Below are positions 14,273 to 21,404 of a stretch of DNA of 24,467 bases, one piece after another. The notes beneath the pieces are model-generated. The model was not told where the DNA came from. It did no database searches and saw only the letters and a list, made by a program, of their open reading frames with translations. How positions within the stretch are numbered: the stretch's first letter is position 1; every line of letters begins with the position of its first letter. This DNA comes from JBAROU01 sp049642385 (GTDB lineage Bacteria > Chloroflexota > Dehalococcoidia > DSTF01 > RBG-16-68-14), in the NCBI GenBank assembly GCA_049642385.1, contig JBAROU010000147.1:1-24467 (forward strand), in the 5' to 3' direction. The translations under genes were made by a program, and so were the position numbers.

Positions 14273-14374
14273 GACGATTTGCTCCTTAGATTCGACCAGG
14301 GGGCCCGACGCACTGATGGTTGGGGGTTTCCTTGAATTTAGCCCGAATCTGAGTCCGGCGTCCCGCCAGGGCAG

Positions 14375-15025
14375 TTATGAGCCGAGGTTCTTGATGGATT
14401 CGAGGAGGTTTTGGGTGACGGTATCGACCGGTTGCTCACCGTCGACGGGGATGAGCTTGCCTGCGTCCTCGAAGTGAGCGAGGAGGTCCTGGGGCGGGCG
14501 CTGCCGCTGGAGGCGCTCCAGAACGACGTCCGGCTTGTCGTCGTCGCGCTGGAGCAGCTTGCCGCCGCATTTGTCGCAGGCGCCGGGCAGCTTGGGCGGG
14601 CGTTCGCGCTCGTGGTAGATCTCGCCGCAGTTGGAGCAGAGCCAGCGCCCGGTGAGGCGGCGTACGATCTCGCCGTCGGACGCTGTGATGTGCAGTGCGG
14701 CGTCGATGGCCTTGCCCTGCTTCGCGAGGGCGTCGTCGAGCGCTTGGGCCTGTTGGAGCGTGCGCGGGTAGCCGTCGAACAGGACACCCTGTTGCGCATC
14801 GGGGTGCTGGATACGCTCGATGAGCATCGCGATGGTGACTTCGTCCGGCACAAGTTCGCCGCGGTCCATGTAGGCTCTTGCCTGCTTGCCGAGCTCGCTG
14901 CCTTGTTGTACGTGCTCGCGGAACATGTCGCCGGTGGCGACGTGGACGAGACCGAGCCGGTCGGCGATGAGCTTGGCCTGGGTGCCCTTACCGGTGCCCG
15001 GCGGGCCGAGAAGGATCAGGTACAC
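14375..15025 (-). CDS. adk: Adenylate kinase, zinc-type LID
   Basis: Adk interconverts 2 ADP with ATP and AMP. The 216-residue protein has the P-loop GPPGTGKGT (8-15), the AMP-binding ATGDMFREHV, FDGYPRT (83-89) and the long LID domain. The LID carries Cys130, Cys133, Cys150 and Cys153, the four-cysteine zinc site found in many Gram-positive and thermophile enzymes. The start is GTG 15025 (MYLILLGPPG), with GAGGG at 15032-15036; an alternative TTG at 15043 would add six residues and lies next to the upstream hairpin. Confidence 0.95.
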   Translation of the reverse strand: MYLILLGPPGTGKGTQAKLIADRLGLVHVATGDMFREHVQQGSELGKQARAYMDRGELVPDEVTIAMLIERIQHPDAQQGVLFDGYPRTLQQAQALDDALAKQGKAIDAALHITASDGEIVRRLTGRWLCSNCGEIYHERERPPKLPGACDKCGGKLLQRDDDKPDVVLERLQRQRPPQDLLAHFEDAGKLIPVDGEQPVDTVTQNLLESIKNLGS

Positions 15026-15045
15026 TCCGTTCCCTCTTCGCAAAG

Positions 15046-15092
15046 GCGCCCGACGGGTGTGTCGGGCGCGCTATCCCGTTCGTCCGCGAACG
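15046..15092 (-). other. Two tandem hairpins between secY and adk
   Basis: On the minus-strand transcript a 6-bp CGTTCG/CGAACG stem with a 4-nt loop (15077-15092) is followed by a 9-bp GCGCCCGAC/GTCGGGCGC stem with a 6-nt loop (15046-15069). Only a CCTTT follows, so termination would be weak. Both fall in the 70-nt gap after secY and may act as a stability, processing or partial-termination element separating ribosomal and downstream genes. Confidence 0.5.
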
Positions 15093-15095
15093 AAG

Positions 15096-16454
15096 CTAAC
15101 GGATAAAGCCCTCGTAGTTGCGCATGAGGAGCTGCGACTCCAGCTGGCGCATGGTATCGAGCACGACACCGACCACGATGAGGAGGCCGGTGCTACTCAC
15201 AGTGAGCGACTGGACATTGGTGAAGCTCGTTGCTAGGTAGGGGACGATCGCGACGATACCGAGGAAGATCGCGCCTGCCCAAGTGATGCGAATGAGTACA
15301 CGCATGATGTACTCGGCGGTGGGGCGGCCCGGTCGGATGCCCGGGATGAAGCCGCCGTTGCGCTGGAGGTTTTCTGCCAGGTTCTGCTGCTGGAAGATGA
15401 CGAGGGTGTAGAAGAAGGTGAAGACTACGACCAGGACGAACACCGTGACGATGAAGGCCGGCGATGCGGATCTTCGCTGCGGACTAAACCAATCGATGAT
15501 GAACTGAGCCACGTTATGCACGATGCCAGTATCGCTCTGGCCGACCAGGAACTGCGCGGCGACGCTGGGGAAGATGACGATGGAGAAAGCAAAGATGAGC
15601 GGGATCATGCCCGCGGAGTTGACGCGAAGCGGGATATGGCTCTGCCCGGACTGCCGGTACATACGTCCAGAGCGAAAGACGCTGCGCGCATATTGAACGG
15701 GGATTCGCCGCTCCGCTTCCTGAACAAACACGATGGCCCCAAGTAGCACGAGGCCAATGCCGAGCAGCGCGACGATGCCAAAGATGCCGACCGAGGAGTT
15801 GACGATGTTGGGCAGGAGCGTTGGCAGCCCGGCGACGATGCCGCCGAAGATGATGAGCGAGATGCCGTTGCCGATACCGTTCTCAGTGATTAGCTCACCG
15901 AGCCAGACGAGGAACAGCGTGCCCGCGGTAAGCGAGACGACGGCAGAGAGTGTGGGCAAGGCGTCCGGCCCGGTGAAGCCAACACCGGAGATGGCGCCTC
16001 CGCGCTGAAGGATGATGAGCTGGCTGTAGCCTTGGACGACGGCCATGGGGACGGCCAGGTAATGGGTGTAGAGCTGCACGCGGTTGCGCCCCTGTTCGCC
16101 TTCGCGCGAGAGAGCGGTGAGGCTGGGTACGATGGGGGTGAGCAGGTTCATCACGATCGATGCCGTGATGTACGGGTAGACCCCTAGCGCGGCGACGCTC
16201 AGGTTGCGGAGCGCGCCACCGCTGAACAGGTCCAGGAAGCCAAGGATGGCGTTGTTCTTAAAGACATCGTCGAGGGTGCTAGGATTGACGCCCGGGATGG
16301 GGATGTGGGCGACAAAACGGAAGATAACGAGCATGGCGATGGTGAAGACCAGCTTGCGCCGGATGTCCGGCTGCTGGAAGCCATCCAGGACCGCCTGGAG
16401 CAGTCGCGGTCGGGCGGGAGTCTGGGCTCTGCCTGGGCGCGCTGCTGCCGTCAT
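15096..16454 (-). CDS. secY: Protein translocase subunit SecY
   Basis: SecY forms the membrane channel for protein export and insertion, with SecE and SecG. The 452-residue protein has about ten hydrophobic helices, starting with KLVFTIAMLVIFRFVAHIPI. Signatures GVYPYITASIVMNLLTPIVP and NGGFIPGIRPGRPTAEYIM are both present, as are the basic cytoplasmic loops that bind the ribosome. The N-terminus has about 20 extra Arg/Ala/Pro residues before the first conserved segment. ATG 16454 overlaps the rplO stop as ATGA (16451-16454). Confidence 0.97.
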   Translation of the reverse strand: MTAAARPGRAQTPARPRLLQAVLDGFQQPDIRRKLVFTIAMLVIFRFVAHIPIPGVNPSTLDDVFKNNAILGFLDLFSGGALRNLSVAALGVYPYITASIVMNLLTPIVPSLTALSREGEQGRNRVQLYTHYLAVPMAVVQGYSQLIILQRGGAISGVGFTGPDALPTLSAVVSLTAGTLFLVWLGELITENGIGNGISLIIFGGIVAGLPTLLPNIVNSSVGIFGIVALLGIGLVLLGAIVFVQEAERRIPVQYARSVFRSGRMYRQSGQSHIPLRVNSAGMIPLIFAFSIVIFPSVAAQFLVGQSDTGIVHNVAQFIIDWFSPQRRSASPAFIVTVFVLVVVFTFFYTLVIFQQQNLAENLQRNGGFIPGIRPGRPTAEYIMRVLIRITWAGAIFLGIVAIVPYLATSFTNVQSLTVSSTGLLIVVGVVLDTMRQLESQLLMRNYEGFIR

Positions 16455-17032
16455 TCGTCCTCTTTGGAGGGCTGGTCATCTGCGGCCGGTTGCGCGTCGG
16501 AGGCCGGCTCGCCGCCCTTCTTTTCGGCCTTGGCAGCTTCTGCTTTGGCCTTCTTCTTACGTCGCTTTTCGGGCTTAGGCACCCGTGCCGTGATCTCTTC
16601 GACGCTGCCGCCGGCGGCCTCGATTTTGGCGCGTGCCGCAGGGGAGACGCGATGAGTGCGGACGGCGAGCGCGACTGCGAGGTCGCCGTCTCCCAGGATC
16701 TTGATCGGCAGACGGAGCGAACGCACCACTCCCTGCTCGCGGAGGGTTTCCGGGGTGACGTCGCTGCCGGCGGGGAACTTCGCAAGGTGGCGCAGGTTTA
16801 CCGGTGCGTATTCAACGCGAAAGGGGTTGCGAAAGCCACGGCGGGTGGGGAGGCGGCGGACAAGCGACGTCTGACCGCCTTCGAAGGTGGCGGGGATACT
16901 GGCGCCGCTGCGGGACTTCTGCCCCTTGAGGCCACGCCCGGCATAGGTGCCCTGGCCGCTGGCGTTACCGCGCGCGACGCGCTTGCGGTTTTTCGTGGAG
17001 CCCCGCGCCGGTCGTAGTTCGTGCTGCTGCAC
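16451..17032 (-). CDS. rplO: 50S ribosomal protein L15 with charged C-terminal extension
   Basis: L15 is a late-assembly 50S protein. The core (residues 1-150) has the expected RGN/GQGTYAGRG LKGQKSRSG, FEGGQTSLVRRLPTRRGFRNPF and the C-terminal V-x-x-A-RAKIEAAGG segment. At 193 residues it exceeds the usual 145-150: residues 152-193 are a low-complexity tail, first Lys/Arg/Ala then Asp/Glu/Pro. The GTG start at 17032 has AGAGGG upstream. The stop overlaps the secY ATG. Confidence 0.95.
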   Translation of the reverse strand: MQQHELRPARGSTKNRKRVARGNASGQGTYAGRGLKGQKSRSGASIPATFEGGQTSLVRRLPTRRGFRNPFRVEYAPVNLRHLAKFPAGSDVTPETLREQGVVRSLRLPIKILGDGDLAVALAVRTHRVSPAARAKIEAAGGSVEEITARVPKPEKRRKKKAKAEAAKAEKKGGEPASDAQPAADDQPSKEDE

Positions 17033-17034
17033 GC

Positions 17035-17220
17035 TTATCCCTCTGCTTCCTCGACCGCAACCAAATGTTCAACCTTGCGGATCATACCACGCACCGAAGG
17101 AGAGTCGCCATGCTCGACGGTGTGACCAAGCTTGCGCAGCCCGAGGGCCTTGATGGTTCGCTTCTGGTCGAATTTGTGGCCGGAGGCGCTTTTGATCCAG
17201 GTGACGCGCAGCTTAGGCAT
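17035..17220 (-). CDS. rpmD: 50S ribosomal protein L30
   Basis: A 61-residue protein of normal size for bacterial L30. It begins MPKLRVTWIKSASG and contains RTIKALGLRKLGHTVEHGDSP and VRGMIRKVEHLVAVEE, the family signature. ATG 17220 lies inside the end of rpsE, giving an 8-bp overlap (17213-17220), so it is probably translated by ribosomes finishing rpsE. Its stop is 2 nt before the rplO start. Confidence 0.95.
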   Translation of the reverse strand: MPKLRVTWIKSASGHKFDQKRTIKALGLRKLGHTVEHGDSPSVRGMIRKVEHLVAVEEAEG

Positions 17221-17782
17221 CGTCGGGCTCTTCCGACGCCGCCTCGTCGGCGCTGGTGGCTGCGGGCTCTTCCGGCGGCAGTGTCTTCGAAAGTGCCTTG
17301 CGCCGCGCGACAACGTCTTCGGGTATGCGTAGACTGGCGAGCCCCTGGATCGTGGCGCGGACGACGTTCACCGGGTTGTTGCTGCCGAGCGACTTTGTGA
17401 GGATATCGCGGATGCCGGCGGCCTCAAGCACGGCGCGCACGCCGCCACCGGCAATGACGCCGGTACCGGGCGAAGCGGGCTTGAGGAGCACCTTGGCGGC
17501 GCTAAAGCGCGAGAGCACCTCGTGCGGGATGGTGGTGTCTCGCATGGGGACTTCGATCATGTTGCGCCGGGCGATGCCAGCGCCTTTGCGAATCGCTTCT
17601 GGTACTTCGTGCGCCTTGCCGAGGCCAGCGCCGACGCGTCCCTGGCCGTCTCCAGCGACGACGACCGCCGTAAAGTTGAACCTGCGTCCACCCTTGACGA
17701 CCTTGGCGACGCGATTAATGTAGACCACCTTTTCGGTGATCTCGGGGGCTTGTCCGTCTAGATCGATCGTATTCTGAACCAT
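17213..17782 (-). CDS. rpsE: 30S ribosomal protein S5
   Basis: S5 sits at the mRNA entrance and affects decoding fidelity. The 189-residue protein has VVYINRVAKVVKGGRRFNF, the S5 double-stranded-RNA-binding fold, VVAGDGQGRVGAGLGKAHEV, and GTGVIAGGGVRAVLEAAGI. The last 22 or so residues form an acidic, Ala/Ser/Pro-rich tail not needed for the fold. ATG 17782 is preferred because AGGAG lies 5 nt upstream; a GTG at 17788 overlaps that Shine-Dalgarno. The Shine-Dalgarno itself overlaps the rplR TAG. Confidence 0.96.
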   Translation of the reverse strand: MVQNTIDLDGQAPEITEKVVYINRVAKVVKGGRRFNFTAVVVAGDGQGRVGAGLGKAHEVPEAIRKGAGIARRNMIEVPMRDTTIPHEVLSRFSAAKVLLKPASPGTGVIAGGGVRAVLEAAGIRDILTKSLGSNNPVNVVRATIQGLASLRIPEDVVARRKALSKTLPPEEPAATSADEAASEEPDDA

Positions 17783-17790
17783 TGTCACTC

Positions 17791-18159
17791 CTAGAACGTG
17801 AGGCCGGCTTCGCGGGCTCCCTCGGCCACTTGCTTGACGCGACCGTGGAACTGATACCCGGCGCGGTCGAAGACGATCTGCGTGATGCCGCGTTCGGAGG
17901 CGCGCTGACCGACGAGCTGGCCAACGAGCTTGGCGACCTCTGACTTGCGCTTGCCGTCGCGCTGCTCACTTGCGGCGGCTTCCAGGTCGGAGGCGGCGCA
18001 GAGCGTGTGCCCGCTGTCATCATCGATCACCTGGGCGTAGATGTGCGAGAGGCTGCGGAAGACCGCGAGGCGCGGTCGTGTCGCGGTGCCGTGCACCTTT
18101 TTACGGACGCGCAGGTGGCGTCGTCTTCGAGCGGCGTAGGGGGTGGTTAATCGTTTCAT
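17791..18159 (-). CDS. rplR: 50S ribosomal protein L18
   Basis: L18 binds 5S rRNA with L5 in the central protuberance. The 122-residue protein has the basic N-terminus RRRRHLRVRKKVHGT, RPRLAVFRSLSHIYAQVIDD, and the C-terminal IVFDRAGYQFHGRVKQVAEGAREAG, all standard. ATG 18159 follows rplF by 9 nt. Confidence 0.97.
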   Translation of the reverse strand: MKRLTTPYAARRRRHLRVRKKVHGTATRPRLAVFRSLSHIYAQVIDDDSGHTLCAASDLEAAASEQRDGKRKSEVAKLVGQLVGQRASERGITQIVFDRAGYQFHGRVKQVAEGAREAGLTF

Positions 18160-18168
18160 CGTCGTTCG

Positions 18169-18714
18169 TTAGTGTAGCGTCTTGCCGGCCTTACCGGCCT
18201 TGCGACGCACGTATTCGCCTGCGTAGCGGATGCCCTTGCCCTTGTACGGCTCGGGAGGGCGGACGCGTCGGATTTCGGATGCGACCTGGCCGACGAGTTC
18301 CTTATCGATCCCGCGGACGTGGATCTTGTTGTTGCCTTCGACTTCGAAGACGATGCCGTCCGGCGGTATGACGTCCACGGGATGTGAGAAGCCGACGGCG
18401 AGCTGGATGTTCGAGCCTATCTGCTGAACGCGGTAGCCTACTCCCTGAAGCTCGAGCGTCTTGTTGAAGCCCTGGTCGACGCCGGCGACCATATTGGCCA
18501 GCAGCGCGCGCGTGAGGCCGTGGAGCGCTCGATGCTTGGCCTGATCGCTCGGCCGGGTGACGACGATCTTGCCTTCGTCCTGGTGCACACTGATGTCAGG
18601 GTGGACGTTGCGTTGCAACTCGCCCCTGGGCCCTCTGATCGTGATCGAGCCGCCCTCGATCTGCACCTGGACCGAGGAGGGGAGTGGTATCGGTTGCTTG
18701 CCAATGCGTGACAT
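18169..18714 (-). CDS. rplF: 50S ribosomal protein L6
   Basis: L6 lies at the factor-binding stalk base. The 181-residue protein has two tandem L6 folds, with MSRIGKQPIPLPSSV at the N-terminus, RALLANMVAGVDQGFNKTLEL in the middle and RRVRPPEPYKGKGIRYAGEYVRRKAGKAGK at the C-terminus. ATG 18714 follows the rpsH stop by 11 nt. Confidence 0.97.
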   Translation of the reverse strand: MSRIGKQPIPLPSSVQVQIEGGSITIRGPRGELQRNVHPDISVHQDEGKIVVTRPSDQAKHRALHGLTRALLANMVAGVDQGFNKTLELQGVGYRVQQIGSNIQLAVGFSHPVDVIPPDGIVFEVEGNNKIHVRGIDKELVGQVASEIRRVRPPEPYKGKGIRYAGEYVRRKAGKAGKTLH

Positions 18715-18725
18715 CGTTCGTTCAC

Positions 18726-19124
18726 CTACCAGACGTAGCAGAGCACTTCGCCGCCGGTCTGTTGACGCCAGGCCTGCTGGCCGGACATGATGCCCTTGGG
18801 CGTCGAGAGGACGGCAATGCCGAGCCCGTTGTACACGCGCGGGATCTCGCGTTTTTGGACGTAGACGCGCAGGCCGGGACGGCTGACGCGCTTGAGCCCG
18901 TTCAGGATGGGCTCCTTCTTGTCGGTGTAGCTCAGATGGATGCGCACGAAGCGGCGCGGCCCTTCCTCAAACGTCTCAAACTCGCGGATGAAGCCTTCGT
19001 CCTTGAGCACGTTCGCGATAGCGACCTTCATCTTCGAGGCAGGGATGTTGACGTACTCGAAACGGGCCACGATCGCATTGCGGATGCGGGTGAGCATATC
19101 GGCGATCGGGTCGGTCATCGTCAT
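18726..19124 (-). CDS. rpsH: 30S ribosomal protein S8
   Basis: S8 is a primary 16S rRNA binder, and in many bacteria it also represses the spc operon. The 132-residue protein begins MTMTDPIADMLTRIRNA and ends GLGIAVLSTPKGIMSGQQA...GGEVLCYVW, with the invariant C-terminal STxKG and GGE. Two in-frame ATGs, 19124 and 19118, are possible; the first fits a GGGGGAAG upstream and the common MTMTDPI start. I see no spc-type S8-binding operator here. Confidence 0.97.
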   Translation of the reverse strand: MTMTDPIADMLTRIRNAIVARFEYVNIPASKMKVAIANVLKDEGFIREFETFEEGPRRFVRIHLSYTDKKEPILNGLKRVSRPGLRVYVQKREIPRVYNGLGIAVLSTPKGIMSGQQAWRQQTGGEVLCYVW

Positions 19125-19137
19125 GGTCGCTTCCCCC

Positions 19138-19323
19138 TTACCAACTGGATTTCTTTACGCCGGGCAGCTTGCCTTCGAGGGCGAGGTGCCGGAAGCAGAT
19201 ACGACAGAGTGCGAAGTAGCGCATGTACCCGCGCGGCCGGCCGCACACCTGGCAGCGCCGGATGACGCGGTTGGAGAACTTGGGTGGCCGCTTCGCCTTC
19301 TCAACCAGCGCTTTCTTCGCCAT
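19138..19323 (-). CDS. rpsN: 30S ribosomal protein S14, type Z (zinc)
   Basis: A 61-residue short S14 with zinc ligands Cys24, Cys27, Cys40 and Cys43 (C-x2-C-x12-C-x2-C). Motifs FSNRVIRRCQVCGRPRG and FALCRICFRHLALEGKLPGVKKSSW are classic for type Z. It sits between rplE and rpsH as usual. ATG 19323 follows the rplE stop by 10 nt. Confidence 0.98.
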   Translation of the reverse strand: MAKKALVEKAKRPPKFSNRVIRRCQVCGRPRGYMRYFALCRICFRHLALEGKLPGVKKSSW

Positions 19324-19333
19324 TGGTTCCCCC

Positions 19334-19891
19334 TTAGCTCTGGGTGAACGGCATGCCGAGCAACTCGAGCAGCCGTTTGCCTTCTTCGTCGTTTTGCGCC
19401 GACGTGGTGATGTTCACCTGCATGCCGCGCACGCGGTCGACCTTGTCGTACTCGATCTCCGGGAAGATGAGCTGTTCGCGGATACCGAGGCTAAAGTTGC
19501 CGCGGCCGTCGAACGCTTCGGCGGGCACGCCGCGGAAGTCGCGGATGCGGGGTAGGGCGGCGTTCACCATGCGATCGAGGAACTCCCACATGCGGTTGCC
19601 CCGCATGGTTACCTTGATGCCGATCGGGTTGCCCTTGCGGATCTTGAAGTTCGCAATCGATTTCTTGGCGCGGGTGATGACGGCCTTCTGGCCGGAGATG
19701 GTGGCGAGATCCTCGGCGGCGGAGTCGAGCGACTTGGCGTCCTGGACGGCTTCGCCCATGCCGATGTTGATGACGACCTTCCGGACGCGCGGCACCTGCA
19801 TCGCGTTTGCGTAGCCGAACTCGCGCATGAGGGCCGGGGCGATCTCGTCCCGGTAGCGCTGCTTCATCCGTGGTGGTGTTCCGTTAGGCAT
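19334..19891 (-). CDS. rplE: 50S ribosomal protein L5
   Basis: L5 binds 5S rRNA and contacts P-site tRNA. The 185-residue protein has VRKVVINIGMGEAVQDAKSLD, KKSIANFKIRKGNPIGIKVTMRG, the RDFRGVPAEAFDGRGNFSLGI segment, and ends MQVNITTSAQNDEEGKRLLELLGMPF, all characteristic. ATG 19891 lies 10 nt after the rplX stop. Confidence 0.97.
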   Translation of the reverse strand: MPNGTPPRMKQRYRDEIAPALMREFGYANAMQVPRVRKVVINIGMGEAVQDAKSLDSAAEDLATISGQKAVITRAKKSIANFKIRKGNPIGIKVTMRGNRMWEFLDRMVNAALPRIRDFRGVPAEAFDGRGNFSLGIREQLIFPEIEYDKVDRVRGMQVNITTSAQNDEEGKRLLELLGMPFTQS

Positions 19892-19901
19892 CTCTTTGTT
19901 C

Positions 19902-20216
19902 CTAATCGATATCTTGGCCGCACGCTTTGCACACGCGCACTTTGGCGCCGTCCGGGCGGACGCGAAACCTGGTGCGCGCCGGCTTCTGGCAGGAGCGACA
20001 GATCAGCTTCACGTTCGAGACGTGGATCGGCGCCTCTTTTTCGATAATGCCGGCCGGATTGCGCTCCGACTGCTGCTTCTGGTGGCGCTTGACCATGTTC
20101 AGCCCCGATACGATCACGCTCTCCTTGCGCGGATAGACTTCTCGCACCTGGCCCTGTTTGCCGCGGTCCTTACCAGTCGTGACCAGTACCTGATCTTCGC
20201 GCTTGATCTTTCGCAT
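19902..20216 (-). CDS. rplX: 50S ribosomal protein L24 with four-cysteine motif
   Basis: L24 initiates 50S assembly near the exit tunnel. The 104-residue protein has an N-terminal KOW motif (DQVLVTTGKDRGKQGQV), GLNMVKRHQK and a C-terminal pair of Cys-x2-Cys motifs at C73/C76 and C96/C99, which probably bind zinc. The start shares one base with the rplN stop (TAATG, 20216). Confidence 0.97.
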   Translation of the reverse strand: MRKIKREDQVLVTTGKDRGKQGQVREVYPRKESVIVSGLNMVKRHQKQQSERNPAGIIEKEAPIHVSNVKLICRSCQKPARTRFRVRPDGAKVRVCKACGQDID

Positions 20217-20584
20217 TACACGACCTCCGGCGCCAGGGAGATGATCTTCATGAAACGTCGCTCACGCAGCTCACGGGCGACGGGCCCGAAGATGCGCGTG
20301 CCGCGGGGGTTCTCCTTATCGGCGAGGACGACGGCAGCGTTATCGTCGAACTTTATCGTCGAGCCGTCGTCGCGCTGCCAGCCCTTCGCGGTGCGCACGA
20401 CGACCGCCCTTACGACTTCGCCCTTCTTCACCGCGCCGCCAGGTTGCGCCAGCTTGACCGAGGCGACGATGATGTCGCCGACGCGGGCGTAGCGGCGGCG
20501 CGTGCCGCCCAGCACCTGGATGCACATGATTTCGCGCGCGCCGGAGTTGTCGGCGACATGCAGCCGGGTCTGCTTCTGGATCAC
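20216..20584 (-). CDS. rplN: 50S ribosomal protein L14
   Basis: L14 forms an intersubunit bridge with h14 of 16S rRNA. The 122-residue protein has MIQKQTRLHVADNSGAREIM, the GGTRRRYARVGDIIVASVK segment and the C-terminal GTRIFGPVARELRERRFMKIISLAPEV, an almost perfect family match. The start is GTG 20584, overlapping the rpsQ stop as GTGA (20581-20584). Confidence 0.98.
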   Translation of the reverse strand: MIQKQTRLHVADNSGAREIMCIQVLGGTRRRYARVGDIIVASVKLAQPGGAVKKGEVVRAVVVRTAKGWQRDDGSTIKFDDNAAVVLADKENPRGTRIFGPVARELRERRFMKIISLAPEVV

Positions 20585-21159
20585 TTCTGCTCCTCGTCCG
20601 CAGCGGGCTCCGCGTCGGTGGTCTCGTCGTCGCCTTCTTCAGGCGCGTCTTCGGCCTCGAGCGCAGCAGCAGGCGCCGCTGCGCTCGCGTCGGCGTCGGC
20701 GGTGTCGTCATCTTCCTCGGGCACCTCTTCCGCCACAACCGCCGCGGCGGGCTCGGCGTCGGCCGGAGGCTCTAGCTCTGCCGCGGCTTCCGGCGCTGCG
20801 GCTTCCGGAGCCACGACTTCGGCGGCCGGCTTGGGCGGTGGCGGCGCTTCGCGCTCGCGCACCGAGGAGAGGTACTGCTGGTCGATTTCGCGCGGGGCGA
20901 TCTCGGCGACCTCACCACGCCTAACGATTTCGATGACGCGCCAGCGCTTACGGGCGGAGAGCGGGCGCGATTGGAGGATGCGCACGCGGTCGCCGGGCTT
21001 CGCGTCGAGGCGGTCGTCGTGTGCGAGATAGCGCTTGCTGCGCTTGAGGATCTTCCGATAGAGGCGGTGGCGCGTGGTGTGTTCGACGAGGACGACGACG
21101 GTCTTCGCCATCTTGTCGCTCATCACGGTGCCTACCAGCGTCTGTTGTTGTCCGGCCAT
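20581..21159 (-). CDS. rpsQ: 30S ribosomal protein S17 with long acidic C-terminal tail
   Basis: The first 85 or so residues are a normal S17: LVGTVMSDKMAKTVVVLVEH, YLAHDD, KPGDRVRILQSRPLSARKRWRVIEIVR. S17 is a primary 16S rRNA binder in the 30S body and is usually 80-95 residues. Here the protein is 192 residues long. Residues from about 105 on are almost all Ala, Glu, Asp, Pro and Val, with only two lysines, and are surely disordered and strongly acidic. No frameshift is needed: the frame runs without a stop straight into the GTGA overlap with rplN. ATG 21159 follows the rpmC stop by 3 nt. Confidence 0.94.
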   Translation of the reverse strand: MAGQQQTLVGTVMSDKMAKTVVVLVEHTTRHRLYRKILKRSKRYLAHDDRLDAKPGDRVRILQSRPLSARKRWRVIEIVRRGEVAEIAPREIDQQYLSSVREREAPPPPKPAAEVVAPEAAAPEAAAELEPPADAEPAAAVVAEEVPEEDDDTADADASAAAPAAALEAEDAPEEGDDETTDAEPAADEEQK

Positions 21160-21162
21160 AGG

Positions 21163-21402
21163 TTATGACTCCGATTCCGCGGCCGCTTCGTAGTGGGCGG
21201 CGAGCTCACGTTCGCGCTGGATGGTCTTGATGCGCGCGATACGGCGTTTGACGTGCCGGGCTATCGATGTGTTGGCGAGCTGTCGCGTCGAGAGCTGGAG
21301 ACGGGTGGTGAAGAGCTGTCGGTGCGATGTTTCCAGCTCCTTCGCGAGGTCCGTGTCCGACAGTTCGCGCAGCTCGTCCGTCTTCTCGCTCTTCGTTGCC
21401 AT
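21163..21402 (-). CDS. rpmC: 50S ribosomal protein L29
   Basis: L29 lies at the exit tunnel and helps dock trigger factor and SRP. The 79-residue protein is a helical hairpin with ELRELSDTDLAKELETSHRQLF, LRLQLSTRQL-type repeats and VKRRIARIKTIQRERE. It is some ten residues longer than usual, with a short Ala/Glu/Ser end. ATG 21402 is 2 nt after the rplP stop. Confidence 0.95.
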   Translation of the reverse strand: MATKSEKTDELRELSDTDLAKELETSHRQLFTTRLQLSTRQLANTSIARHVKRRIARIKTIQRERELAAHYEAAAESES

Positions 21403-21404
21403 GC

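Noticed and set aside
20581..20905. S17 tail as a frameshifted fusion with another gene
   Set aside because: The composition is low-complexity with no domain, and the stop overlaps rplN neatly, so it looks like a true extension rather than a fusion.
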